39,261 nucleotides of DNA from Burkholderiales bacterium (lineage in GTDB: Bacteria; Pseudomonadota; Gammaproteobacteria; Burkholderiales; SG8-41): positions 1-39,261 of the forward strand of contig CAKKQX010000190.1 of the NCBI GenBank assembly GCA_919902235.1, read 5' to 3'. The translations under genes and the position numbers were made by a program. This document shows positions 1-9,322 of the stretch, in pieces. The notes below the pieces were generated by a model that was given only the letters and a program-made list of their open reading frames with translations, did not search any database and was not told where the DNA came from. Numbering within the stretch: position 1 is the first letter of the stretch; every line of letters starts with the position of its first letter.

Positions 1-26
1 TTGTTAGGAGTTACAGTTACAGATAC

Positions 27-818
27 TCAGGTCGTTGCAAGCACGCTGCCGAACGCGCCAGCCTCAAGCAGGCTGGACATCAGTTGCGCGAGGTCAGCAT
101 CGGGCTGCGCTTCGAGCGCGGCCTGCGCCGCCGCGGCGAGCGTGCCGCCTGCCGCGCAGGCATCGAGAAGAGCGCAGCCCGCGGCGTCGAGCGCGATCCA
201 TTCGACAGCATCGCGCGCACGGGTGAGCAGTGCGCCCTCGGGCCGCCAGTCAATATCGCCGTCGGGCGTGCCTTCGCTGCGATTGCGCGACCAGATGGTG
301 TAAATCGGCGCATCGGCAAACCACGCCCAGCGCGCTGCCGGATGCGGCTGCAGCACGGCACCGCCGAGCGCTTCGGGTGCCAGCTGCGCGATGGTGTCGG
401 CGGCGAGTGCCGTTGCATCGGGCGCGGTGTGCGCCTCAGTCCACAGGTAGTCAAGTCGTGCGACGTCCGGCAGATAGGTCAGTTCGGCGGCGGGCTCGAA
501 GCGCGACAGAAAATCCGCGAATGCCGCGCCGTAGCGCAGCAGCGTCGGCTCGGCGGGAAGATGCTCGCGCACGTAGACCGCAGCGGCGGCACGAAACCAT
601 TCCTCGCCGACCAGCCGTTCCACCGCGGGGAAATTGGCTTGCAGCGCGTCGATGCAGCCCTTCATGACGGTGTTGCGGTATACGGCAAAGGCGGGTTGCG
701 CGCCGAGCGCGGCGATTTCCGTGGCAGGCGCGGTTTCAGTCGACCGCAGCGCCTGCGCAAACGCGTCCTGGAAGCGGGTGAGAGCGCCGGGCATGGACGT
801 ATTCAGCGTTGTATTCAT
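27..818 (-). CDS. bufC: DUF2063 / BufC (HvfC)-like partner protein of an MNIO enzyme
   Basis: 263 aa ORF; N-terminus 'LTRFQDAFAQAL...FAVYRNTVMKGCIDALQANFPAVERLVGEEWFRAAAAVYV' is typical DUF2063; start codon overlaps the stop of the DUF692 gene. Confidence 0.85.
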   Translation of the reverse strand: MNTTLNTSMPGALTRFQDAFAQALRSTETAPATEIAALGAQPAFAVYRNTVMKGCIDALQANFPAVERLVGEEWFRAAAAVYVREHLPAEPTLLRYGAAFADFLSRFEPAAELTYLPDVARLDYLWTEAHTAPDATALAADTIAQLAPEALGGAVLQPHPAARWAWFADAPIYTIWSRNRSEGTPDGDIDWRPEGALLTRARDAVEWIALDAAGCALLDACAAGGTLAAAAQAALEAQPDADLAQLMSSLLEAGAFGSVLATT

Positions 819-1657
819 TACGCGGCCTGGGCAAGTGGCGCGCGCAGCACGGCGTCGGCGCGCTGACGCTCGGCGAAGAGCGTGGCAAAGTCGGGCAGAT
901 TGTCGTCGCGCTCGATCAGCGCGGGGCGTGCGCCGATGCGCGCGATCAGCCGTTCATAGAGCGCCCACACTTCGGGCGCGACCGGCGCATCGTGCGAATC
1001 GACAAGCAGAGCCTCGCCCAGGCTTGGGTCCGGCGCGTGGCCGGCGAGATGAACTTCCATCACCGGTTCACCGGGAAAGGCATCGATATAAGCGGTGGCC
1101 GAAAAGCCGAGGTTGCGCGCGCTCACGTACACATTGTTGACGTCGAGCAATAGGCCGCAGCCGGTGTGGCGTGCGAGTTCAGCAAGAAAATCAATTTCGC
1201 CCCACGCGTGGTCGGCCATCTGCAAATAGTGCGAGGGGTTCTCGATTGCGATGCGCCGCTGCAGCACATCCTGCGTGCGCTGGATATTGCCGGCGATGCG
1301 CGCCAGCGCTTCATCGGTGCGCGGGAAGGGCAGCAGATCCGGGTGATAAGCGCCGCGCCAGGTAGACCACGCCAGATGCTCTGAAACCAGCGCCGGTTCG
1401 ATACGGCGCGCAAGATCGGCCAGGCGTTTGAGATGTGCCGCATCGGGCTCGGCATCGGCCGCGAGCGACATCGCCACGCCGTGCAGCGAAATTGCATGAC
1501 GCGCGCGGATCGCCTCCAGCCACGCCAGACGCGGTCCGCCGTCTATCATGTAATTTTCGGGGTGCACCTCGAACCACAGCCCGTCCGCCGGGCAGGCAAA
1601 CGCCGCATCGTAATGCTGCGGCTTCAGGCCGAGCCCGGCGGTGAGGGCTGTGGTCAT
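818..1657 (-). CDS. bufB: DUF692 / MNIO family multinuclear iron oxidase (BufB-like)
   Basis: 279 aa; 'AGLGLKPQHYDAAF...FEVHPENYM' and 'GCGLLLDVNNVYVSARNLGF...EVHLAGHAPD' are DUF692 hallmarks. Confidence 0.9.
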   Translation of the reverse strand: MTTALTAGLGLKPQHYDAAFACPADGLWFEVHPENYMIDGGPRLAWLEAIRARHAISLHGVAMSLAADAEPDAAHLKRLADLARRIEPALVSEHLAWSTWRGAYHPDLLPFPRTDEALARIAGNIQRTQDVLQRRIAIENPSHYLQMADHAWGEIDFLAELARHTGCGLLLDVNNVYVSARNLGFSATAYIDAFPGEPVMEVHLAGHAPDPSLGEALLVDSHDAPVAPEVWALYERLIARIGARPALIERDDNLPDFATLFAERQRADAVLRAPLAQAA

Positions 1658-1686
1658 GGTTCGAGGCGCTTTCCTGAAGGCGCATT

Positions 1687-1971
1687 CTAGCTCTTGATTT
1701 CCTTGAGCGAACCCATGCTGGTCGGTGTCTTCATCGTGGCGCAGGTGCCCTTGGCAACATACTTCCAGGCATTGCCCTGATAATCCACTTTCGAAGTGCC
1801 GGCGCAGGTGGTGCCGGGGCCGGCGGCGCAGTCGTTCTTGCCGGCGAGCGAAACGCCGTAGCAGCGCTCTTTGTCGCCCTTGATCGAGGCGCCCTTGTCC
1901 TGCGCAAGAGCGGCGCCCGAGACGAGCGCTGCGAGCGTGAGGGCGGTAACGGCGAGGGTGCGGGATTTCAT
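1687..1971 (-). CDS. bufA: DUF2282 / BufA1-type bufferin precursor peptide
   Basis: Start re-assigned to 1971 ([24 protein letters not shown] signal peptide, AAGGAG RBS); 94 aa with four Cys in '[44 protein letters not shown]'. Confidence 0.88.
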   Translation of the reverse strand: MKSRTLAVTALTLAALVSGAALAQDKGASIKGDKERCYGVSLAGKNDCAAGPGTTCAGTSKVDYQGNAWKYVAKGTCATMKTPTSMGSLKEIKS

Positions 1972-2057
1972 GGGGTCAGACTCCTTGTAATATGAGGGTT
2001 GGATAATTTCGCCGAGCGCCCGAACCGAAATGGGCCTGAAGCGCGCGGACTTAAGGT

Positions 2058-2085
2058 AATACGTAGCAAACTGGCGATTGGTTAC
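2058..2085 (-). promoter_or_regulatory. Predicted ECF (SigF-like) promoter of bufABC
   Basis: Minus strand GTAACC (2085-2080), 16-nt spacer, CGTATT (2063-2058). Confidence 0.7.
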
Positions 2086-2105
2086 AGAGTCGTGCACAAT
2101 TTGTT

Positions 2106-2128
2106 CCGGATGAAATTTTTTCATCCGG
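2106..2128. promoter_or_regulatory. Perfect palindrome between the divergent promoters, candidate operator
   Basis: CCGGATGAAA-TTT-TTTCATCCGG, 10-bp arms, 3-nt centre. Confidence 0.5.
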
Positions 2129-2130
2129 CT

Positions 2131-2158
2131 GTAACCGAATGCTCCCCCGCAACGAATA
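2131..2158 (+). promoter_or_regulatory. Predicted autoregulatory ECF (SigF-like) promoter of the sigma/anti-sigma operon
   Basis: GTAACC (2131-2136), 16-nt spacer, CGAATA (2153-2158). Confidence 0.72.
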
Positions 2159-2173
2159 AGGAAAGAAGGCTGC

Positions 2174-2728
2174 TTGAGCGTGAGTGAAGACCGATTGCGG
2201 GATCTGCTGGTGCGCGGGCTTGCCGGCGACAATGCGGCCTACCATGTATTCCTGAAGGAACTGAGTGCGCATTTGCGCGCTTTTCTCAGAGGACGGCTCA
2301 CCCGCTTGCCGGACGACGTGGAGGATCTGGTGCAGGAAACGCTGCTCGCCGTGCATAACCAGCGCCACACCTACGATGCCGGCCAGCCGCTGACCGCGTG
2401 GATACACGCGATTGCGCGTTACAAGCTGGTCGACCTGCTGCGCCGGCGCGCGGGACGCGATGCGCTCAACATTCCGCTGGACGACGAGCGCGAATTGTTC
2501 GCCCGCTCGGATACCGAGGCAGCCGACGCAAAACGCGATCTTGCGAAGCTGCTCGATCAGTTGCCCGACCGGCAGCGCCTGCCGATCGTGCACATGAAGC
2601 TCGCGGGCTTGTCGGTGATCGAGACTGCGCGCGCCACCGGCATGTCGGAGGCGGCAGTCAAAGTAGGCGTGCACCGCGGCCTCAAGGCACTCGCGGCGCT
2701 GATACGGAGAAGCGATGAAGACCGATGA
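2174..2728 (+). CDS. ECF RNA polymerase sigma factor, SigF-like
   Basis: 184 aa; '[49 protein letters not shown]' sigma2 and HTH sigma4 '[33 protein letters not shown]'; TTG start at 2174 or GTG at 2180. Confidence 0.88.
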   Translation: MSVSEDRLRDLLVRGLAGDNAAYHVFLKELSAHLRAFLRGRLTRLPDDVEDLVQETLLAVHNQRHTYDAGQPLTAWIHAIARYKLVDLLRRRAGRDALNIPLDDERELFARSDTEAADAKRDLAKLLDQLPDRQRLPIVHMKLAGLSVIETARATGMSEAAVKVGVHRGLKALAALIRRSDEDR

Positions 2729-3356
2729 ACTGATTTCCATGCTGGCGAACGGGGCGCAAGTCGTCGAACCGCACGCGCTGCGGCGCCGTTACGCGATCGC
2801 GCTGGGCTGGGGCGGATTCGGCGCGACGCTGTTGATGGCGATCATGCTCGGCGTGCGGCCGGATCTGGCCGAAGCTGCGTGGCTGCCGATGTTCTGGGTC
2901 AAGCTCGCGCTTCCGGTCGCGCTGCTCGCCACCGCGCTGCTCGCGGTGCTGCGGCTGTCGCGTCCGGGCGTGCGGCTGGGGCGCGTGCCTTCGGCGCTCG
3001 CTGCGCCGGTGCTGGCGATATGGCTGCTGGCGGGCGTCGCGCTGCTCGGCGCTGCGCCGGGCGCGCGCAGTCAATTGATCTTCGGCGAGACCTGGGCGTC
3101 GTGCCCGTTCAATATCGCGCTGCTGTCGATGCCGGTGTTCATTGCACTGATGTGGGCGATGCGCGGACTGGCGCCGACGCGGCCCGCGCTGTCCGGCGCC
3201 GCGGCAGGGCTGCTCTCCGGGGCCATGGGTGCGGCGGTGTATACCTTGCACTGTCCGGAAATGGATGCCCCCTTCCTCGCCATCTGGTATCTGCTCGGCA
3301 TGCTGATTCCGACCACACTCGGCGCGCTGCTCGGTCCGCGCCTGCTGCGCTGGTAG
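2715..3356 (+). CDS. DUF1109 / NrsF-like membrane anti-sigma factor
   Basis: 213 aa, about six hydrophobic segments; overlaps the sigma gene by 14 bp; exactly two Cys ('ASCPFN', 'LHCPEMDA'). Confidence 0.85.
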   Translation: MKTDELISMLANGAQVVEPHALRRRYAIALGWGGFGATLLMAIMLGVRPDLAEAAWLPMFWVKLALPVALLATALLAVLRLSRPGVRLGRVPSALAAPVLAIWLLAGVALLGAAPGARSQLIFGETWASCPFNIALLSMPVFIALMWAMRGLAPTRPALSGAAAGLLSGAMGAAVYTLHCPEMDAPFLAIWYLLGMLIPTTLGALLGPRLLRW

Positions 3357-3544
3357 ACGGCTTGAGCTGCATTTAATCCTTCTGAAAGCCCGGGGAAATT
3401 ATGTAACATATTGTTTTTAAATTGAATTTTAAATTCCGTGCGCGCCGATCAGCCTGAGGGCTGAATCGTCGCGCCTACGCAGCGCCAGCGGCTATTGCCG
3501 GTGCCATCAAACCACCTGCCATCACGCGCGCCTGATATCGCAGT

Positions 3545-3590
3545 CTTATTGGGCGTTCCGACTGTCATCCATTATGAAACGCTCAATAAG
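3545..3590. repeat. Dispersed palindromic repeat, copy 1
   Basis: CTTATTGGGCGTT...AACGCTCAATAAG (13-bp arms, one mismatch); core recurs in inverse orientation at 33262-33302. Confidence 0.6.
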
Positions 3591-3653
3591 TCCTGGATGC
3601 AGGGCAGCGCCCTCTGCGGATTGTCGCGGCAAGCGGGACAAAGGCCGCGCTTT

Positions 3654-4124
3654 TTAATAGCGATAGATCCGGTTGCCGTCGACGCGCACCCTGTCACCGG
3701 TGCGCAAATCGGTAATGTCGTCCTGGTGCAAGGTGTGATACGAGCCGTTGTCGTAGCGGATGGTGACACGGAAAGTCTCGTCGGCGCGGCGCGTCCGATT
3801 TTCAATCTGGTTACCCGCGACCGCGCCGCCGGCAGCACCGATGACGGTTGCCGCGGTCCGACCGCTGCCGCCCCCGATCTGGCTGCCGATCAGTCCGCCG
3901 ACGATGCCGCCAATCACGGTGCCGGCGATATTGCTTCCCCCGTCTTTCCGGATGACCTCGATCTTCTCCACAACGCCGACGTTGTATCTTGCGGGCGCCG
4001 GCGACGGATAGGTCTGGGAGCGGGAAGGTTGCGACTCGTAGTAAGGCTGCGGCTCGGATGTCGCGCAGGCGGCTGACAGCGTAGCGGCGGCAGTGACTGC
4101 TGAAATCAAGCGGATGTTTTTCAT
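3654..4124 (-). CDS. Glycine-zipper 2TM domain lipoprotein (SlyB-like)
   Basis: Start re-assigned to 4124 (MKNIRLISAVTAAATLSAACATS lipobox); 'SNIAGTVIGGIVGGLIGSQIGGGSGRTAATVIGAAGGAVAGNQIE'. Confidence 0.8.
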   Translation of the reverse strand: MKNIRLISAVTAAATLSAACATSEPQPYYESQPSRSQTYPSPAPARYNVGVVEKIEVIRKDGGSNIAGTVIGGIVGGLIGSQIGGGSGRTAATVIGAAGGAVAGNQIENRTRRADETFRVTIRYDNGSYHTLHQDDITDLRTGDRVRVDGNRIYRY

Positions 4125-4260
4125 TTTAGTCCTCCTTGCAACAACGGAAAGGTTGATGCTTTCCCAACGATGGCGCCTGACCACGCTGTCCGTGGCGCTT
4201 CAGCAGCCCGCCCCACGGGCACGCGCAATCCTCCACCTGCGGTTGATATCGGCGCACTTA

Positions 4261-4602
4261 TCAGTTGGCCATGATTTGAATGTTGTTCTGGACGGAGACG
4301 ACACCGTCCACGCTGCGTGCAAGCGAAACGGCCTTGTCGGCTTCCGCCTGGCTCTTGGCTTTCCCGCTCAGCGTCACCATGCCCTTGTCGTCGGTATCGA
4401 CTTTGATGCGCAGCGCGCTGACCTGTTTATCCTTGGCCATCGCAGCCTTGATCCTGGTGGTGATGATCGAATCCTTGACGACCGTCTTCGGGGAAGCGCG
4501 TTCAGGACTGGAACTATTGGGGCTCATCTCGGCGGTATAGCCTGCGACGGGCAACGACAATGCACCGATCAATATTGCGCTGGTCGTAAGTTTGGTATGC
4601 AT
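4261..4602 (-). CDS. BON domain periplasmic protein
   Basis: 113 aa; signal peptide and 'DSIITTRIKAAMAKDKQVSALRIKVDTDDKGMVTLSGKAKSQAEADKAVSLARSVDGVVSVQNNI'. Confidence 0.9.
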   Translation of the reverse strand: MHTKLTTSAILIGALSLPVAGYTAEMSPNSSSPERASPKTVVKDSIITTRIKAAMAKDKQVSALRIKVDTDDKGMVTLSGKAKSQAEADKAVSLARSVDGVVSVQNNIQIMAN

Positions 4603-5036
4603 GGACTATCCTTTCTTCAAAGTATGAAAATGCAACAACAGGATTTGCTCATGCGCGGTTCCTGTTTCAGGAGACCTCGATGGGCAAACCTGTCCTGCAT
4701 CCGGGTAAGCGCACCAATCGTGCCAGGTAAAATATTCGTTTAATATCAATTAGTTAATTAAATTCAGGCGGTGCGTCTGGCATCGACACTGTCGCCGGCG
4801 CGCGACAGCGACCCGTGCCGGATCGGCAACTGTTTGATTTGCCGGGCATCTCGCTGTCGTCAGGCGGTGACGTTCGTCACAAACCAGCCCGCGCGCGCAG
4901 GGAAGAGCGCATGCAACTGCAGCGCGCGGCACGATGCCGGCCCAACATGCCGTCACTGAACGCATTGCAAGCCGCGCAATGGCAAATTGCTTACACTGAT
5001 ATTGTTATTTAACCTGCCCCGACCGGAGCGCACGCC

Positions 5037-5648
5037 ATGAAGCTGTATATTTCCGCCGCCAGTTCCTTTTCGCGCAAGATACGCGTGATGCTGATCGAGA
5101 AAGGCGTCAAACACGACGTCGAAACCGTGAATCTGTGGGAACCCAACGATCTCAAGCACACCAGCCCGATCGGCAAGGTGCCGGCGTTGAGACTGGATGA
5201 CGGCCGCGTGCTGATCAATTCACCGCTGATCGCGGATTACATCGACGGCCGGTTTCCCGATCCGCGCTACATACCCGCTGACGCCGAAGCGCGCATCGAG
5301 GTCAGGCGCTGGGAGGCGCTGGCCGACGGCGCAATGGAAGCGGTCAGCGCCAGCCTGTATGAAATGCGCTTCCACGACAAAACACAGCGCAGCGGGGAAT
5401 GGCTGGGACGCCAGCGCGGCAAGTTTGAAGCGGGTTTTGCCGCGCTCGAACAGATGCTGGGCAGGCGCGCGTGGTGCGTGGGCGAGGCGATGAGTCTCGC
5501 CGACATCACGCTCGCCTGCCACATCGGATTCATCACGCTGCGCCAGCCGCAGCTTTTCCCGCAGGAAAAATACCCGGGCCTGACCCGGCTGTGGAAGAAT
5601 CTGGAAACCCGCGAATCGTTCAGGCAGACGGCGCCGCCGCCGGCGTGA
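5037..5648 (+). CDS. Glutathione S-transferase family protein
   Basis: 203 aa; 'MKLYISAASSFSRKIRVMLIEKG...SPIGKVPALRLDDGRVLINSPLIADYID'. Confidence 0.9.
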   Translation: MKLYISAASSFSRKIRVMLIEKGVKHDVETVNLWEPNDLKHTSPIGKVPALRLDDGRVLINSPLIADYIDGRFPDPRYIPADAEARIEVRRWEALADGAMEAVSASLYEMRFHDKTQRSGEWLGRQRGKFEAGFAALEQMLGRRAWCVGEAMSLADITLACHIGFITLRQPQLFPQEKYPGLTRLWKNLETRESFRQTAPPPA

Positions 5649-5696
5649 TGCGACGATCGCCGGGTTAACGCCCGGACGCATAGTTGAGGAGCTTAT

Positions 5697-6701
5697 ATGG
5701 TGGCTGAATCGCTTACCTGCGGTATGCAGGCAGTGGACGCGCTCGATGTGCAGGTGCTGGTGGACAACGTCACCGACAGCCTGTCCACCGTGCCGGCCGG
5801 CGTGACCAACGAAGTGCCGGTGCTGCTGAAAAACGGCACCCTCAGGATGTCCGCGGGCGAATACCGCTGCTGCGCGCACCACGGCCTGTCGCTGATCATC
5901 ACCGCGCGCGTCGGCGACAGCAAACAGACGCTGGTGTTCGACGCCGGTCCTGAAGCCTATACCGTGACGCGCAACGGCGCGTTGCTCAAAGTGCCGTTCG
6001 GTGATGCCGGCGCGGTGGTGCTTTCACACGGTCACTGGGATCATGCTGGCGGACTGGTGGAAGCGGTGCGCCAGGTAGCGGCTGCCAACGGCGGCCGGCG
6101 CCTCGAATGCCACGTCAATCCGGGCATGTTCGTGCCGCGCGGCACGCTGCGCCACGGCGGAGAACCGCTGCCGCAGAAACCGGTGCCCAGCCCCGGCGAA
6201 CTGTCCGCCGCCGGCGCGATCGTCATCAACCGGCCCGAAGCGCGGCGCATCCTCGACAACTGTTTCTACCTGAGCGGCGAGATTCCGCGCGTGACGCCGT
6301 ATGAAAAGGGATTGCCCGGACATCTCAAGCGCGCGGCCGACGGCAAGGACTGGGAACCCGATCCGTGGATCATGGACGAGCGCTACGTCGCCGTGCACGT
6401 CAAAGGCAAGGGCGCGGTGGTGTTCACCGCGTGTTCACATGCCGGCGTGATCAATGTGCTGAAGGATGCGCGCAACGCGTTCGGCGACGTACCGCTGCAC
6501 GCGGTGATGGGCGGTTTTCATCTCTCCGGCCAGCAGATCGAGGAAATCATTCCCGACACCGTCAGCGACATGAAAGGTTTCGGCCTCAAGCGCATCGTGC
6601 CCGCGCATTGCACCGGCTGGCGCGCGGTGGGCGCGCTGGTGCAGGCGTTCGGCGAGGAAGTGATCGTGCCGTCCGCGGTGGGCAGGCAGTTCGTGTTCTG
6701 A
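5697..6701 (+). CDS. MBL-fold metallo-hydrolase
   Basis: 334 aa; 'VLSHGHWDHAGGL' (HxHxDH) and downstream 'FTACSHAGVINVL', 'VMGGFHLSG'. Confidence 0.85.
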   Translation: MVAESLTCGMQAVDALDVQVLVDNVTDSLSTVPAGVTNEVPVLLKNGTLRMSAGEYRCCAHHGLSLIITARVGDSKQTLVFDAGPEAYTVTRNGALLKVPFGDAGAVVLSHGHWDHAGGLVEAVRQVAAANGGRRLECHVNPGMFVPRGTLRHGGEPLPQKPVPSPGELSAAGAIVINRPEARRILDNCFYLSGEIPRVTPYEKGLPGHLKRAADGKDWEPDPWIMDERYVAVHVKGKGAVVFTACSHAGVINVLKDARNAFGDVPLHAVMGGFHLSGQQIEEIIPDTVSDMKGFGLKRIVPAHCTGWRAVGALVQAFGEEVIVPSAVGRQFVF

Positions 6702-6742
6702 GTCGCATTTGTTCGCTGTTTGACAACCACAGGGAGCGCAAT

Positions 6743-7729
6743 ATGAGCATCCGTTTGCGTATCGTCGGAGTTTTGTCGTTGTGCTGCATGTTGATATCCG
6801 TCGTCGCGGGCCCGGTCGTTTACGCTCAGTCAGCGGCCTACCCCGCCAAGCCGGTGCGCATCGTGGTGCCGTTCGCGCCCGGCGGCGGCGTGGACGTGAC
6901 CGCGCGCATACTCGCGCAGCGCCTCACCGAGCGCGTGGGGCAGTCGTTCTTCGTCGAGAATCGCACTGGCGCCAGCGGCATCATCGGCGTCGAGCACGTG
7001 GCGAAGTCGCCGCCCGACGGCTACACGCTGCTGGTCGGCTCGCAGACCACGCAGGCGGTGGTGCCGGCGATTTACAAAGTGAGCTATGACACCGCGCGCG
7101 ACTTCGCGCCGGTGACCGTGATCGCAACTTCGCCGCTGCTGATCGTGGTGCATCCGTCGCTGCCGGTGAAATCGGTCAGGGACCTGATCGCGCTCGCCAA
7201 AGCCCGTCCTGGCCAGCTCACTTTCGGCGCGGCTTCCGGCGGCACGCCGCACATGGCGGGCGAACTGTTCAAGCTGATGGCCAGGGTCGACATGCTGTTC
7301 GTGCCGTACAAGGGTGAAGGGCCGGCGGTCAACGATACGATGGGCGGGCAGATATCAATGGTGTTCTCCAACCTTCCGGTGGTGCTGCCGCATGCGCGCA
7401 GCGGGCGGCTGCGGCCGATCGCAGTCACCACCGCGCAGCGCGTGGCCACCGCATCCGACATCCCGACGGTGTCGGAATCAGGCCTGCCCGGGTTCGAAGC
7501 CGCGACCTGGTTCGGTCTGGTCGCGCCCGCCGCGGTGCCGCGCGACATCATCGCCAAGCTCAACGCCGAATCGGCCGCCGCGCTCAACGTGCCCGAGGTC
7601 AAGGAGCGCATGGCGGCGCAGGGCCTGTTCGTGGTGGCGAACACCCCGGAACAGTTTGCGGAACTGCTGAAGTCGGAAATTCCGCGCTGGGCGAAAGTCG
7701 TGAAGGACGCGGGCATCAAGCCGCAATGA
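6743..7729 (+). CDS. Bug/TctC family tripartite tricarboxylate transporter substrate-binding protein
   Basis: ORF 6365-7729, start re-assigned to ATG 6743 with signal peptide; 'YPAKPVRIVVPFAPGGGVDVTARILAQRL', 'VENRTGASGIIGVEHVAKSPPDGYTLL'. Confidence 0.9.
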   Translation: MSIRLRIVGVLSLCCMLISVVAGPVVYAQSAAYPAKPVRIVVPFAPGGGVDVTARILAQRLTERVGQSFFVENRTGASGIIGVEHVAKSPPDGYTLLVGSQTTQAVVPAIYKVSYDTARDFAPVTVIATSPLLIVVHPSLPVKSVRDLIALAKARPGQLTFGAASGGTPHMAGELFKLMARVDMLFVPYKGEGPAVNDTMGGQISMVFSNLPVVLPHARSGRLRPIAVTTAQRVATASDIPTVSESGLPGFEAATWFGLVAPAAVPRDIIAKLNAESAAALNVPEVKERMAAQGLFVVANTPEQFAELLKSEIPRWAKVVKDAGIKPQ

Positions 7730-7734
7730 GCAAG

Positions 7735-7767
7735 CGTAGGGTGGGCAAAGCGTAGCGTGCCCACGCG
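7735..7767 (+). repeat. REP element (left) flanking the RAYT gene
   Basis: CGTAGGGTGGGCAAAGCGTAGCGTGCCCACGCG; internal stem GTGGGCA/TGCCCAC; inverted copy at 8356-8388. Confidence 0.8.
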
Positions 7768-7796
7768 AACCACCGCATCCGTGCTACCGTTTCCGC

Positions 7797-8333
7797 ATGT
7801 CCCGTTATCGTCGCAGCCTTGTTCCCGGCGGCACGTATTTCTTCACGGTCAATTTGGCTGACCGGCGCAGCCGTCTTCTCGTCGAACACATTGACCGTCT
7901 GCGTGCGGCGTTTCAATCCGTTCGGGCGCGGCGTCCCTTTCAAACGATAGCGGTGTGCGTGTTGCCGGACCACCTGCACGCGATATTGCGGTTGCCGGAC
8001 GGTGATGCGGATTTTAGCGGGCGATGGAGTCTGGTCAAACGCCTGTTCTCCAGTGCATTGCCGGCGAGCGAAACTCTCGCGCCCAGCAAAGCTGCGAAGC
8101 GCGAGAAGGGAATCTGGCAACGGCGTTTCTGGGAGCACCAGATTCGCGATGATGTTGATCTGCAGCAGCACGTCGATTACGTGCATTTCAATCCGGTCAA
8201 GCATGGGCTGGTGCGGCAGGCGAAGGATTGGCCGCATTCTTCGTTTCATGCGCACGTCAGGCGCGGTGATCTGCAGGAAGATTGGGCTGGCGGGGCAGAC
8301 GATGGGGATGCTGCATTTGGAGAGCGCGGTTGA
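7797..8333 (+). mobile_element. REP-associated tyrosine transposase (RAYT, Y1_Tnp / IS200-like domain)
   Basis: 178 aa; HUH motif 'VLPDHLHAILRLP', 'WQRRFWEHQIRDDVDLQQHVDYVHFNPVKHGLV'. Confidence 0.92.
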
Positions 8334-8355
8334 TGCGTTGTGTGGTGCGCATGAC

Positions 8356-8388
8356 CGCGTGGGCACGCTGCGCTTTGCCCACCCTACG
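8356..8388 (-). repeat. REP element (right), inverted relative to the left copy
   Basis: CGCGTGGGCACGCTGCGCTTTGCCCACCCTACG, reverse complement of 7735-7767 with one mismatch. Confidence 0.8.
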
Positions 8389-8390
8389 TT

Positions 8391-9296
8391 TTATTGCGCG
8401 TCCGGAGAACTCTCGACCGCGTCCCCTGAATTGAGGATGACCGGTCTGACTTTGAAGGTAGACGGCGTCTCCAGACTCACGCGGCCGAGTGCGCCGCCGC
8501 GATAGTCGGTCATCAGGGTGATGGCCGCTTTGTCGAAATCGAGGCCCCCGCCTTTAAGACGGTAACCACGCTTCGCGGCAACGGTTTCGATCACGCTGAC
8601 GCCATCGATGGTTTTGTCATCGCCCGGCACGCCATAACGCGCGGCCAGCGCCTGTGGATAGCGCGCCAGTAAAATTTCCGCCAGAAACACCGCCACTTCG
8701 GATTCGATATAGGCCTTGGTGCCGATGATGTGGCTGGCGGCGAGCATCAGGCCATCGCTCGCGTGTTCGATGCGCGGCCACATCAGCCCCGGGGTGTCGG
8801 TGAGGCTCGCCGTGGAGGACAAATCGTAACGCGCGAGCGCCTTGGTCACCGCCGGCTCATCGCCCACCTTGGCCTTGCGTTGTTTGAGCAACGCGTTGAT
8901 CAGGGTTGATTTGCCGACGTTGGGCACGCCCATGATGAGCATGCGCAGCGGCTTGAAATTGTCGTTGCGGTGCGGCGCCAGTTTTTTGGCGGCAACCACT
9001 ATTTTCATGGCATCTCCCGGCTTCTTGGCCGAGAGCGCAATCGCCTGGACATTTTTTTGCGCGCTGAAAAACGTCAGCCAGGCCGACGTCGCATTGGGAT
9101 CGGCCAGATCCATCTTGTTGAGCACTTTGAGGCAGGGACGCTGGCGGTGGGTGCGTAACGTTGCAATCAGCGGATTCGCGCTCGCCATCGGGCAGCGCGC
9201 GTCGAGCACCTCGATCACCAGATCGTGATCCTTCATCGCCTTTTTGATCTTTTCGACCGCGACGGCCATGTGGCCGGGAAACCAGTTGATGGACAT
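8391..9296 (-). CDS. ylqF: Ribosome biogenesis GTPase YlqF/RbgA family
   Basis: 301 aa; 'INWFPGHMAVAVEKIKKAM...DLVIEVLDARCPMASANP', 'NKMDLAD', 'GVPNVGKSTLINAL', 'DTPGLMWP'. Confidence 0.93.
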   Translation of the reverse strand: MSINWFPGHMAVAVEKIKKAMKDHDLVIEVLDARCPMASANPLIATLRTHRQRPCLKVLNKMDLADPNATSAWLTFFSAQKNVQAIALSAKKPGDAMKIVVAAKKLAPHRNDNFKPLRMLIMGVPNVGKSTLINALLKQRKAKVGDEPAVTKALARYDLSSTASLTDTPGLMWPRIEHASDGLMLAASHIIGTKAYIESEVAVFLAEILLARYPQALAARYGVPGDDKTIDGVSVIETVAAKRGYRLKGGGLDFDKAAITLMTDYRGGALGRVSLETPSTFKVRPVILNSGDAVESSPDAQ

Positions 9297-9322
9297 GTCG
9301 TTAATCGCCGGAATTGATGGTT

